The notes under the pieces are model-generated. The model did not search any database. It was not told the DNA's origin and was given only the letters and a program-made list of their open reading frames with translations. Both the position numbers and the translations under genes were made by a program. Shown here one piece after another: positions 9,686 through 18,486 of a stretch of DNA of 64,000 nucleotides (the stretch's first letter is position 1; each line of letters begins with the position of its first letter). Where the stretch lies: assembly GCA_016869765.1 (NCBI GenBank), contig VGES01000019.1, positions 1 to 64,000 on the forward strand, given 5' to 3'. The stretch comes from Alphaproteobacteria bacterium (GTDB lineage: Bacteria > Pseudomonadota > Alphaproteobacteria > SHVP01).

Positions 9686-10612
9686 GTGCGGATCGTCATC
9701 ATGGGGTCGGGCGGTGTGGGCGGCTATTTTGGCGCCCGCCTCGCCGCCGCCGGGGCACGGGTCACGTTCGTGGCCCGCGGTGTTCACCTCGAGGCCATGA
9801 AACGCGACGGTCTGAAGGTCGAGAGTATCGTCGGGAACGTTCATCTGACGCCGACCGATGCGACGCACGATCCTGCCGACGTCCACGACCCGGTCGATTG
9901 CATCCTGTTGGCGACCAAGGCCTACGATGTCGCCAATGCCGCGCGCCAGATCGCCCCGATCGTGGGACCCGCCACGACGGTCGTGACGTTGCTCAACGGC
10001 GTGAACAGCCACGAGATGGTGGGGGCGGTCGTCTCGCCCGACCGAGTGATTCCGGGTATCGCCTATGTCTCGGCCCACATCGTCGGACCAGGACGCATCG
10101 CCCATCATGGCCGGGCCGCCAAGATCGTGTTCGGCGAACTCTCCGGGCAGCGTTCGCCCCGGTGTGAGCTCCTCCTGGCGGCGTGCCAGAAAGCCCGATT
10201 TGAGGCCGACGTCAGCGCGGACATCATGAAGGCCCTGTGGGCCAAGTTCGTCCTCCATGTGCCGCTCGCCGGGGTGAGTTGCTTGACCCGCCTGCCGCTC
10301 GACATCGTCCGGAGCGATGCCGCGACGGCCGGCCTCCTGCAACAGGCCGCCGACGAAGTGGTGGCCGTCGCCAAGGCCAAGGGCATCGGCGTCGAGCGTC
10401 CGAACTTCGAACGCGTCCCACGCAGCACGGCGGCGGCCGCGCCGGTGCTCAAACCCTCGATGCTGGTCGATCTCGAACGCGGCCGGCCGATCGAACTCGA
10501 TTGGGCGAGCACCTATATCGTCGAAGAGGGACGCCGCCTCGGGGTCGCGACCCCGGTCAATGCGGTGATCGCCGCGGCGCTCGCCCCCTGGGCGCGCGGC
10601 AAGCCCGAGTAG
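9686..10612 (+). CDS. panE: 2-dehydropantoate 2-reductase (ketopantoate reductase)
   Basis: A 308-residue NADPH-dependent reductase that makes pantoate for coenzyme A synthesis. The N-terminal Rossmann motif is VIMGSGGVGGYFGARLA. The catalytic Lys lies in DIMKALWAKFVLHVPLAG near residue 180, and the C-terminal helical domain has the substrate segment GRPIELDW. The start is taken as GTG 9686, two bases after the aminotransferase stop, which gives the normal very short N-terminus before the first beta strand; an upstream in-frame start would overlap the previous gene. Several PanE-like paralogues act on other 2-oxo acids, so exact substrate assignment is moderate. Confidence 0.82.
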   Translation: MRIVIMGSGGVGGYFGARLAAAGARVTFVARGVHLEAMKRDGLKVESIVGNVHLTPTDATHDPADVHDPVDCILLATKAYDVANAARQIAPIVGPATTVVTLLNGVNSHEMVGAVVSPDRVIPGIAYVSAHIVGPGRIAHHGRAAKIVFGELSGQRSPRCELLLAACQKARFEADVSADIMKALWAKFVLHVPLAGVSCLTRLPLDIVRSDAATAGLLQQAADEVVAVAKAKGIGVERPNFERVPRSTAAAAPVLKPSMLVDLERGRPIELDWASTYIVEEGRRLGVATPVNAVIAAALAPWARGKPE

Positions 10613-10721
10613 CCCAGCATTTCTGCGGCTTTGCGTTGGGGCCTTGCCGAGGCGGGCCGCAATCTGGAACCATGGTTTCCCAAGGGCCGCGTCCGTCGGC
10701 CCCCACGCAAAGGAGGAAACC

Positions 10722-12740
10722 TTGGCCAGTCCAAGCGGTCCGCGTTGCGTCGCGCTCGTCGGCCCCTACCTGTCGGGAAAGACGACCCTTCTCGAAAGCA
10801 TCCTGTTCATCGGTGGCGCGATCACGCGCAAAGGCAGCGCCGGCCAGAACAATATGGTCGGCGATTCCTCGGCGGAGGCGCGGGCGCGACAGATGGGGGT
10901 CGAACTCAATGTTGCCCACGTCGAATACCTGGGCGACTCCTTCACCTACCTCGATTGCCCAGGATCGGTCGAGTTCGTGCAGGACACCCAGAGTGCAGTG
11001 GTCGGGGCCGATGCGGCGGTGATCGTGGTCGAGGCCGACCCCGCCAAAGTGGCGGTCGTGGCGCCACTCCTCCACTTCCTCGAGGCCCAGGGCATTCCGC
11101 GCGTGGTCTTCGTCAACAAGATCGACAAGGCGGTCGGGGTTGTCGGCGATCTCGTCGCGGCGTTACAAAGCGTCTCCGCCAAACCGCTCGTGCTCCGTCA
11201 TTTTCCGATCCTCGAGGGCGACCGCATCACGGGTTACGTCGATCTGCCGAGCGAACGGGCGTTTCGCTATCGCAGCAACGCGGCATCGGAACGTGTCGAC
11301 CTGCCGACCGCGATCCGTGAGGCCGAACATTCGGCGCACTTCGCGATGATGGAGAAGCTCGCGGACTTCGACGACGATCTCATGGAGAAGTTGCTCGAAG
11401 AGAAAGCGCCCGAACGCTCACAGGTGTACGCCGACCTCGCACGCGAGTTCCAGGCGGGTCACATCGTGCCGGTGATCTTCGGCGCTGCCGAGCGTGAGCA
11501 CGGAGTCCGGCGGCTGCTCAAGCTGCTGCGGCACGAGACCCCGACGGCGGCGGACGTGGCAGGGCGCCTCGGAGCCACCGACAACGACCCTCTCGCCCAA
11601 GTGCTGAAGACCTTTCACACGCCCAACTTCGGCAAGCTCTCCGTGGTCCGCGTGCTGCGCGGTGGGTTCAAGGAGGGCGATGCCGTCAACGGCGAGCGCA
11701 TCGGCGGCTTGGTCCGGCTCCGTGGTCAGCAGACCGAGAAGGCCGGCGCCGTGATCGCCGGCGACGTCGTGGCGTTCGGCCGACTCGAGCGGACGCGGAC
11801 CGGCGACACGTTGTCGACGGCAAAAGGCGTCAAGGCGCTGGCGCGCATCGCACCGCTGCCGCCGGTGTATGCGTTGGCGGTTCAGGCCGTGCGACGCGAC
11901 GACGAAGTCAAGATGTCGGGTGCCTTCGCCCGTATCGTCGACGAAGACCCGGCGGTGCGGGTCGAGCAATCGGCAGAGACCCATGAGACGATTCTCTGGG
12001 GGCAGGGCGAGATTCATCTGCGCGTCGTCCTCGACCGCATTCGCAATCGTTACAAGCTCGACCTGACGTCCCAGCGGCCGCGTGTGCCCTATCGCGAGGC
12101 GATCCGAAAGGGCGTCAAGCAACACGCGCGCTACAAGCGTCAGACCGGCGGCCACGGCCAGTTCGGCGATGTGCACGTCGAGGTCAAGCCGCTGCCGCGT
12201 GGCAAGGGCTTCGCGTTCGTCGACGAAGTCGTCGGCGGCGCCATCCCGCGCAACTTCATCCCCGCCGTCGAGGACGGCGTACGCGAGTACCTCAAGCGCG
12301 GGCCGCTCGGGTTCCCGGTGGTCGACGTCTCGGTCACGCTCGTCGACGGGTCCTACCATTCAGTGGACTCCTCGGAAATGGCGTTCAAGACCGCCGGGCG
12401 CATGGCGATGCAGGAGGCGATGCCCAAGTGCGAACCCGTGCTGCTCGAACCCATCCACGCGGTCCGCATCTACGTTCCGTCCGACAGCACGGCCAAAGTG
12501 GCCGCGCTGGTCAGCGGGCGCCGCGGGCATATCCACGGCTTCGATGCGCGCCCCGGATGGGATCGCTGGGATGTCGTCAATGTCCACCTGCCGCAATCGG
12601 AGATGCACGATTTGATCGTCGAGTTGCGGTCGCTCTCGCAGGGCGTCGGCAGCTACGAATGGACCTTCGATCATCTGCAGGAGCTGCAGGGGCCGCTGGC
12701 CGACAAAGTCGTGCAGTCCCAGGCTCAGGCGGCGCAATAG
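10722..12740 (+). CDS. Divergent elongation factor G-like GTPase
   Basis: A 672-residue protein with the EF-G domain order: a G domain, domain II, then domains III-V with the familiar HGQFGDVHVEV and FVDEVVGGAIPRNFIPAVEDG segments. The Walker A is GPYLSGKT at 14-21 and the base-specifying motif is NKID near 132. Two catalytic features differ from true EF-G: the DTPGH motif reads DCPGS (Ser82 replaces the catalytic His), and the switch I RGITI region reads MGVEL. It is therefore probably a paralogue with altered GTP hydrolysis rather than the main translocase. The start is TTG 10722, chosen because a perfect AGGAGG stands at 10711-10716, five bases upstream. It follows panE by 109 bases. Confidence 0.88.
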   Translation: MASPSGPRCVALVGPYLSGKTTLLESILFIGGAITRKGSAGQNNMVGDSSAEARARQMGVELNVAHVEYLGDSFTYLDCPGSVEFVQDTQSAVVGADAAVIVVEADPAKVAVVAPLLHFLEAQGIPRVVFVNKIDKAVGVVGDLVAALQSVSAKPLVLRHFPILEGDRITGYVDLPSERAFRYRSNAASERVDLPTAIREAEHSAHFAMMEKLADFDDDLMEKLLEEKAPERSQVYADLAREFQAGHIVPVIFGAAEREHGVRRLLKLLRHETPTAADVAGRLGATDNDPLAQVLKTFHTPNFGKLSVVRVLRGGFKEGDAVNGERIGGLVRLRGQQTEKAGAVIAGDVVAFGRLERTRTGDTLSTAKGVKALARIAPLPPVYALAVQAVRRDDEVKMSGAFARIVDEDPAVRVEQSAETHETILWGQGEIHLRVVLDRIRNRYKLDLTSQRPRVPYREAIRKGVKQHARYKRQTGGHGQFGDVHVEVKPLPRGKGFAFVDEVVGGAIPRNFIPAVEDGVREYLKRGPLGFPVVDVSVTLVDGSYHSVDSSEMAFKTAGRMAMQEAMPKCEPVLLEPIHAVRIYVPSDSTAKVAALVSGRRGHIHGFDARPGWDRWDVVNVHLPQSEMHDLIVELRSLSQGVGSYEWTFDHLQELQGPLADKVVQSQAQAAQ

Positions 12741-12855
12741 CCCCACTCCGGACGGTTCTACGGCGAGGAAACCTTTTCGCCGCCGATCACGAACAATTCG
12801 CTGCGGGAGGTCCTCTCGGCCCTTAGAGTAGGGCGCCGGTCCAAGGAGAGCGTCC

Positions 12856-13818
12856 ATGTTGATTCGAATTCCGCGCGGCTGGGAGCTGAAGGAGTCGGCG
12901 GCGACGCCCGAATCGGCGTATCTCGATCGCCGAAACCTGATGAAGGGGGCGGCCGCCGCGGCATTGGCAGGGCCGTTCGTCGCGAGTGCGGCCTGGACCG
13001 CCGATGACGATCCCTCGGCCGGGCGCTATCCGCTCCAGCGCAATATCAAGTTCACGCTGGATCGCGAAGTCACGGAGGAGAAGGTCAACGCGACCTACAA
13101 CAACTTCTACGAATTCGGCTCGCACAAGCAGATTTGGCGCGACGCTCAGAAGCTGCCGATCCGGCCGTGGACGCTCAAGATCGACGGCATGGTGCAGAAG
13201 CCGATGGAGATCGGCATCGACGATTTGTTGGCCAAGATGCCGCTTGAGGAGCGACTCTACCGTCATCGCTGCGTCGAGGCCTGGGCGATGGCGATTCCGT
13301 GGGGCGGCTTCGAGCTGTCGCACCTGATCAAGCTCGTCGAGCCGCTGGCCGGCGCCAAGTACGTCCAATTCGAGACGTTCATGAACCCGCGGCTCGCCTC
13401 GGGACAGCGTCAGACATGGTATCCCTGGCCCTACCGCGAGGGATTGACGATCGACGAAGCGATGAATGAACTGACGTTCATGGTGACCGGGACCTATGGC
13501 AAACCGGCAGCCAAGCAGTTCGGCGCGCCGCTGCGGCTCGCGCTACCGTGGAAGTACGGCTTCAAGTCGGCCAAGTCGATCGCGCGCATCACGTTCACCG
13601 ACCAACGGCCGCAGTCGTTCTGGGAAGTGATCCAGCCGAGCGAGTACGGGTTCTGGGCCAACGTCAACCCGGCGTTCAATCACCCGCGCTGGAGCCAGGC
13701 GAGCGAGCGCTTGCTCGGATCCGACAAACGCGTACCCACGGTGATCTACAACGGCTATGGCGAGTTCGTGGCGTCGCTTTACAAGGACTTGCCGCAGGAT
13801 CGGGCGCTGTTCAGCTGA
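12856..13818 (+). CDS. msrP: Protein-methionine-sulfoxide reductase catalytic subunit MsrP (YedY)
   Basis: A 320-residue Tat-exported molybdoenzyme that repairs oxidised methionines in periplasmic proteins. The twin-arginine signal LDRRNLMKGAAAAALAG is at about 23-39. The molybdenum-coordinating cysteine is Cys139 in YRHRCVEAWAM. The oxidoreductase molybdopterin-binding core runs to the ends typical of the family (KYGFKSAKSIARI, FWEVIQPSEYGFWANVNP). AGGAG precedes the ATG. The usual haem-binding membrane partner MsrQ is not downstream; instead an unrelated hydrolase gene overlaps its 3' end. MsrQ must be elsewhere, or another electron donor is used. Confidence 0.93.
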   Translation: MLIRIPRGWELKESAATPESAYLDRRNLMKGAAAAALAGPFVASAAWTADDDPSAGRYPLQRNIKFTLDREVTEEKVNATYNNFYEFGSHKQIWRDAQKLPIRPWTLKIDGMVQKPMEIGIDDLLAKMPLEERLYRHRCVEAWAMAIPWGGFELSHLIKLVEPLAGAKYVQFETFMNPRLASGQRQTWYPWPYREGLTIDEAMNELTFMVTGTYGKPAAKQFGAPLRLALPWKYGFKSAKSIARITFTDQRPQSFWEVIQPSEYGFWANVNPAFNHPRWSQASERLLGSDKRVPTVIYNGYGEFVASLYKDLPQDRALFS

Positions 13819-14782
13819 CCGATGCGCCGTCCTCACGGCCGCCGTCGTCGCCATCGGTGTGGCGGCGGCCGTCGCCCAGCCTTTGCCTGGCACCGGCTTC
13901 GAACGCCATCAGACCGTTGATGCGGAGGGGCGCCCGGTCACGTTCTACGTGACGCCGGCCGGGTCCGAGGCGCGCCCCCTCGTCCTATATATCCAGGGGT
14001 CTGGCTGTACCCCCATGTTTCGACGGGACGGCGAGAGGCTCCGCGCCGGTTATGCCAGCGCGCTGGCGCCGCTCGCAAATCCACGATTGCGCGTCGTGAC
14101 GGTCGAGAAGCCCGGAATCCGGCCAGAGTCGGTGGGGCCGACCGACGGCACGGCCGAGGGGTGCTCGACCGAGTTTCGCCGTGACCACACGCTCGATCGC
14201 TGGCTGGCGAGCCTCCACGCGGCGCTCGCGGCGGCGCGCCAGTTGCCCGGGAGCCGATCCGAGGCGACCCTCGTGATCGGCCACAGCGAGGGCGGCACCG
14301 TCGCAGCGCGCTTGGCGCGGAGAGATGGGCAGGTCTCCCATGTCGCCGTGTTGTCGGCCGGCGGGCAGGGGGCCGAGTTCGACATGATCGAGCGCGCTCG
14401 CCGCTCGGCGACCCCGGGAGGCGAGGAGGCGGCGATGGCCGAGGCCGAGGCGCGATGGCGAGCGATTCGCGAACGCCCGGGCAGCGACGAGATGGTTTGG
14501 GGCCACCCGTTCCGCCGCTGGTCCTCCTTCGGCCAAGCGATCCCGGCGGAAGACCTTCTGGCAACGCGGGCGAGTGTCTTCCTCGTTCATGGGACGCGTG
14601 ATGAGTCTGTGCCGATCGCCTCGTTCGATCTGACGACGCTGGTTCTGGCGCGGCGCGATCGCGTAGAGACACTCCGGCTCGAAGGCGCCGATCACGCACT
14701 CAATCATCCTGGGCAGGCTCCGCCCGAGGGCCTGCGGGCCGTGTTCAGCCGTGTCCTGGGCTGGTACAGCAGTGCTCAGTGA
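13757..14782 (+). CDS. Secreted alpha/beta hydrolase
   Basis: A 341-residue alpha/beta hydrolase with a nucleophile elbow GHSEGG (catalytic Ser), a lid region and a late HGTRDESVP plus GADHALNHPG segment holding the acid and His. A hydrophobic stretch followed by AVAQPLPG looks like a signal peptide, giving a periplasmic or outer location. The only in-frame start is ATG 13757, which overlaps msrP by 62 bases and puts about 25 odd polar residues before the signal sequence. A frame-shifted ATG at 13822, just after the msrP stop, hints at an indel or sequencing error at the true start. Substrate unknown. It converges with the patatin gene, overlapping by seven bases. Confidence 0.75.
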   Translation: MASSWRRFTRTCRRIGRCSADRCAVLTAAVVAIGVAAAVAQPLPGTGFERHQTVDAEGRPVTFYVTPAGSEARPLVLYIQGSGCTPMFRRDGERLRAGYASALAPLANPRLRVVTVEKPGIRPESVGPTDGTAEGCSTEFRRDHTLDRWLASLHAALAAARQLPGSRSEATLVIGHSEGGTVAARLARRDGQVSHVAVLSAGGQGAEFDMIERARRSATPGGEEAAMAEAEARWRAIRERPGSDEMVWGHPFRRWSSFGQAIPAEDLLATRASVFLVHGTRDESVPIASFDLTTLVLARRDRVETLRLEGADHALNHPGQAPPEGLRAVFSRVLGWYSSAQ

Positions 14783-17238
14783 ATGCGGGCGATCTCGGCG
14801 CGAAGCGTGGCGATCAACTCGCTCACTGCGCCAAGTTCCTTTTCTTCGGCGTTCAAGATCGTGGCGAACGCCCGACGCTTGTAGGCCATGACGTCGATGG
14901 CCGGCTCGTCACCGCCTTGGCCCGCGGCATCGACCAGGATGTCGATCACCCGTTCGGCGGCATGGAGCCGCCCCCAGAGGTAGTCGTTCTCGCGGTTGCG
15001 CCGCGAGAAGAACGCTCCGAAGTGACTGAAATCGATCCCCTTGAGGGTCGCGGGCGCCCCACCCTGGCGGATTGAATCGGCATCGTCGGGACTGATGCGG
15101 TCGACGCGGATCTCCTCGTATTCGCCGGCGTCGCGCCAGCTCGTGAGCGAGAACGTCAGCATGTCCCAGAAGGCGAAGCCGATATAGGAGATCAGCAACT
15201 CGCGGCGGGCCGCGGTCCCGACCGACTCGGACGTAAGCGCGGCGATGATCGCATCGACCCGCCGGTTGAGACCGCGCAGGTTGATGGCGGCGTCCAGGGC
15301 CTCGATCGCCTGGTCGATTTTCGCGCCGTCGCGCGCCACGAACGCCTCGGGGTCGAACCAGTCCTTCTCGAGCAGATCATCGCTGCGCGACAGCGGCGAA
15401 AATAGGGCTTCGAACCGGTTGAGCAGCGACTGATCGGCGAAGTCGAAGTCGTTGAAACGCCGCATCGCGTCCATCGCGCTGTAGAAGTCGGCCTTGAGGC
15501 GATCGAGTTTCTCCGTCGTGACGCCGTCGAAGCCGACGTCGCCGATGTGTCCATAGAGCTGGTTGAGGCTGCGGATGACGAAGGCGAGGCGGCGCTGGCG
15601 AAACGCGAGATCGAAGCGAAGCACGAAACGCACCCACGGCGGCGGCTCCCCGGTGGTGACGTTGCCGCTGCGCGGCACCGTGCCCGGAGGCGGAAGCACC
15701 TGGCGCGCCGTCGCCCACGTGCGCAGCACGACGGCGATACGTGCGGCTGTCGGCGAGGCCGTCGGAAAGCCGGCCATCTCCGCCGCGAGTCCGGAGAGGT
15801 ATTCGAGCACCGAAGCGAGCTTGAGGCGGACGTAACCGTCATAGACGAAACCGGCCTCCTCGGCCGCGCGTGCGTTGGCGGCTTCGCGCCAGACGCCCAG
15901 GGTATCGGTGGTCAGCGGTTGATCGAGCGCGTTGCCCGCGAGTTCGCGCACCAGCTGAACGACCTGCGGGCGCGCTTCGTCGATGATCGCCTTGATGCGG
16001 CGAACCCGCTGGTTGTAGCTGTTGATCCACTCGAGATCGCCGAACACCGGTTCGTTGCGCGGAATGTCCGACAACGCCCCTTTCAGGGTGCGAAACCAGT
16101 TGGGCACGCGTCCATCGGGCGGCGGGGGTGGCTGTTCCGGATCCGGATCGATATAGACCAGGCGGCGATCGACCTGGCGATAGGCGGGTCGGCCACGGAT
16201 CGCGCTGATCGCCGAGGCGAACGGCTTGTTGTTGAGGACGGCGCCATCGACGAATGACGTCTTGTGGGGATCGCTCCCCGCCTGGCGATAGCGCCGGAAG
16301 TTGGTAGCGAGGAAGCCTTCCTTGGTCGTCCACGGTTTGCCGAGATCGGCGGCGACTTTCTCGATCTCACGGATCTGGGCCGGTCGGAATGCGCCAGGGA
16401 AGGATGAACTGGCGCGCCCGGCGAACACCAGCGACGCGACGTTCTCGCGCGTGAAATCGGATTCTTCGCCGCCCCCGGCCAGCCGGTCGTAGCGGAACTT
16501 GAGCATGTGCCGGTGCTCGCGCTCGGCGACCATGGGCGGGTCGTGCGTCGGGATGTGCTGCAGGTAGCCGTAGTAGTCGGTCACCGCCACGAACAGATCG
16601 AGCCTTTGGCCCGGCGGCACGAGCGACGCCCGGGGCCGCGCCGGATCACCCATCCCGTCGATGGCCGTCAACAGCACGCGCGACAGGTTTTCGCCGTCGA
16701 ACGGTGGGCGGAACCAGCGCGAGCGAAAGAAGCGCGACAGCTTGCGCCGCATTTCGGGGTCGTCCGGCACCTGGCGCAGGGTGAACGCCCAGATGAAGGG
16801 CCGGAGATACCATTTGCTCCACACCTTGGAGGCACTTCTTTTGCCGAGCAGTTCGCTGACGTCGGCGGCTTCGAGCCACACTTTGCGAAGGCTCGTGATC
16901 GGCAAATCGTGGGCGAGTGCGCGGGCCAAGACCACGCCGTTGATGCCCCCCGCCGAAGCCCCCGAGATGATGTCGATCACGACTCGCAGATCGAGGTGTT
17001 GCCCGATTTCCTTGAGCAGGTCGAAGTAGACGGCCTCGGTATCGATCTCGGGATCGGCGGTGCGGTTGCGGACGCTCTCGTAGCGGGCGTCGCGTCGGGC
17101 CTCGGCCGTCGGAACCGAATGATAGGTCCGCGAGGCGCGCACCACCTTGAGCAGTTCCTTGGTCGCCCCGTGCATGTAGACGGCGAGCGAAACGCCGCCG
17201 TAGCACACGAGCGCCAGGCGCAGCTCTTTCTCCTTCAC
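14776..17238 (-). CDS. Patatin-like phospholipase-related protein
   Basis: An 820-residue patatin-related protein with a large C-terminal extension (DUF3376-like). Near the N-terminus it has LALVCYGGVSLAVYMHG, the oxyanion-hole region, then the nucleophile motif GASAGG (Ser at about 95). The dyad Asp lies in FVDGAVLNNKP at about 330. These form the Ser-Asp pair of patatin lipid acyl hydrolases. The start is GTG 17238, preceded by GGAGGG at a good distance; an in-frame codon 33 bases upstream would add a Gly/Arg-rich stub. There is no signal peptide, so it is probably cytosolic or peripheral. The lipid substrate is unknown. Confidence 0.85.
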   Translation of the reverse strand: MKEKELRLALVCYGGVSLAVYMHGATKELLKVVRASRTYHSVPTAEARRDARYESVRNRTADPEIDTEAVYFDLLKEIGQHLDLRVVIDIISGASAGGINGVVLARALAHDLPITSLRKVWLEAADVSELLGKRSASKVWSKWYLRPFIWAFTLRQVPDDPEMRRKLSRFFRSRWFRPPFDGENLSRVLLTAIDGMGDPARPRASLVPPGQRLDLFVAVTDYYGYLQHIPTHDPPMVAEREHRHMLKFRYDRLAGGGEESDFTRENVASLVFAGRASSSFPGAFRPAQIREIEKVAADLGKPWTTKEGFLATNFRRYRQAGSDPHKTSFVDGAVLNNKPFASAISAIRGRPAYRQVDRRLVYIDPDPEQPPPPPDGRVPNWFRTLKGALSDIPRNEPVFGDLEWINSYNQRVRRIKAIIDEARPQVVQLVRELAGNALDQPLTTDTLGVWREAANARAAEEAGFVYDGYVRLKLASVLEYLSGLAAEMAGFPTASPTAARIAVVLRTWATARQVLPPPGTVPRSGNVTTGEPPPWVRFVLRFDLAFRQRRLAFVIRSLNQLYGHIGDVGFDGVTTEKLDRLKADFYSAMDAMRRFNDFDFADQSLLNRFEALFSPLSRSDDLLEKDWFDPEAFVARDGAKIDQAIEALDAAINLRGLNRRVDAIIAALTSESVGTAARRELLISYIGFAFWDMLTFSLTSWRDAGEYEEIRVDRISPDDADSIRQGGAPATLKGIDFSHFGAFFSRRNRENDYLWGRLHAAERVIDILVDAAGQGGDEPAIDVMAYKRRAFATILNAEEKELGAVSELIATLRAEIARIH

Positions 17239-17320
17239 GACATCCCTCCGCCCGGCCCCCCGGGGCGGCAAAGGTATAGCCGGGCACCGGGCGTCCTGGA
17301 AAGTCGCGGGCGGGACACTG

Positions 17321-18112
17321 TCACGGACGGACGCGCAACTGTTCGTGCAGGAACGCGATTACGCGATCGCGGGCCAGCGCTGTCGGGTGCCCGGCCGCAT
17401 CAACCAGGTCGTGGGTCAATGTGCAATGGGCCTTTCGGCCTGGACGCCGTCCCGAGGACGACGGGATCTCGATGGCCTCGAGGCGATCACCGAACTCCTC
17501 GCGCAGGCGGACCATGCGCTCGGCCGGGCAAAGTGGGTCGTCGGAAAAGCGCAGCGCCAGGAGTCGGATGTCGTCCTCGGCGCTGCGGCGTTTGGCTATC
17601 GCGAGTTGTTCGGGTGAAACGTGGAGCGCCCGCCGCCGCGCAGCCCCGATCGGGACGGGCAGGGAGGGCTGCGCCAGGACCGGGGCGAGCAAGTGAGGAT
17701 CGGCCATCAAGGCGAGCGCGAAATTGCCGGTCAGGCACATCCCGACCGCCCCGATGCCAGGTCCGCCGACCTCGGCACGAAGAGCACGGCCGAGCGCGCG
17801 CAACCATTCCGTGACCGGGCTGGCGCGGTGGGCGGCGAGCACGGCGAACTCGCGGCTGATACAGGCGCGGGCGAACTGGCCGAGCGCGTACGACCCGGTC
17901 AGCGGGCGCCCGGGCGTGCCGAACAAGCTCGGCATCGCCACGGTGAACCCGGCATCGGCGACCCAGGTCGCGAAGCGGGCGACTTCCGGGGCGATACCGG
18001 GGATTTCGTGGATGACGATCACGCCCGGCCCCGAACCCCGTCGGTAGACTGGGCGCGATCGATGTCCATCGCTGAAGCAGGTCAGCGAAAAGCCGGCCAA
18101 TGCGGGAACCAC
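17321..18112 (-). CDS. Dienelactone hydrolase family protein
   Basis: A 263-residue alpha/beta hydrolase of the dienelactone hydrolase type. The nucleophile is a cysteine in GMCLTGNF (Cys126), as in true DLH, although the usual GxCxGG ends in Asn. The acidic gatekeeper is HEIPGI (Glu36), and a late region with SDDPLCP and KAHCTLTH holds candidate Asp and His. The annotated start may be too long: GVIVIHEIPG usually begins within 30 residues, as it does here. DLH hydrolyses cyclic dienelactones in chloroaromatic catabolism, but many homologues serve other esters; no catabolic neighbours are present. A terminator-bearing candidate RNA ends about 57 bases upstream of its start. Confidence 0.78.
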   Translation of the reverse strand: MVPALAGFSLTCFSDGHRSRPVYRRGSGPGVIVIHEIPGIAPEVARFATWVADAGFTVAMPSLFGTPGRPLTGSYALGQFARACISREFAVLAAHRASPVTEWLRALGRALRAEVGGPGIGAVGMCLTGNFALALMADPHLLAPVLAQPSLPVPIGAARRRALHVSPEQLAIAKRRSAEDDIRLLALRFSDDPLCPAERMVRLREEFGDRLEAIEIPSSSGRRPGRKAHCTLTHDLVDAAGHPTALARDRVIAFLHEQLRVRP

Positions 18113-18168
18113 GGCCGGGACTTAAGCCCGGCGACCGGCACTGGGCAACCCGGGGCAACGGTGGAGCG

Positions 18169-18195
18169 AAAAAAAGCCGGGCCCGAAGGCCCGGC
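18169..18195 (-). terminator. Rho-independent terminator of the candidate RNA
   Basis: On the minus strand GCCGGGCC-TTCG-GGCCCGGC forms a perfect 8-bp stem with a UUCG tetraloop (18195-18176), followed at once by seven T (18175-18169). On the plus strand no T run follows, so the signal is directional. No protein gene lies just upstream on this strand, which is why a small RNA is proposed. Confidence 0.92.
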
Positions 18196-18300
18196 AGTGC
18201 TACAGGGAGGCTTTACGTCTGGGAGACGTAAGGTCGCCGGGTCAAGGGTGGCTCGGCGACCGTGACCTGGACTGTTCGGTGCGAACGGCCCAGAGTTGCC
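18169..18300 (-). ncRNA. Candidate structured small RNA with four hairpins
   Basis: Reading the minus strand from about 18300 to 18169 gives four consecutive hairpins. The first, 18267-18293, is 11 pairs with one mismatch and one G-U that pairs only on this strand. The second, 18232-18261, has an 8-bp perfect stem and a 14-base loop. The third, 18213-18231, is an 8-bp perfect stem around CCC. A single-stranded AGCCTCCCTGTAGC follows, then a terminator. A TAATAA-like -10 lies at 18309-18304 with only a weak -35. CCUCCC-type segments occur in several alphaproteobacterial antisense sRNAs, so a trans-acting RNA is likely. An attenuating leader for the DLH gene is the alternative. No family is assigned. 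Confidence 0.72.
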
Positions 18301-18486
18301 CAATTATTAAGGACGCCGATCCGGTCGCAGAACGCCTGTTAACCTCAAGTCAGGCATGCAAATTTCGCATGGCTCATGGTGCGGGCCGGGTTTGCCTCCA
18401 GTCCGTCGCTTTCCTGCCACGGCACGGCCTTGGCCCCCCTCTATCGATGATTCCCGTTGACGACGGGTTGAAGACGGGGGAAACCC

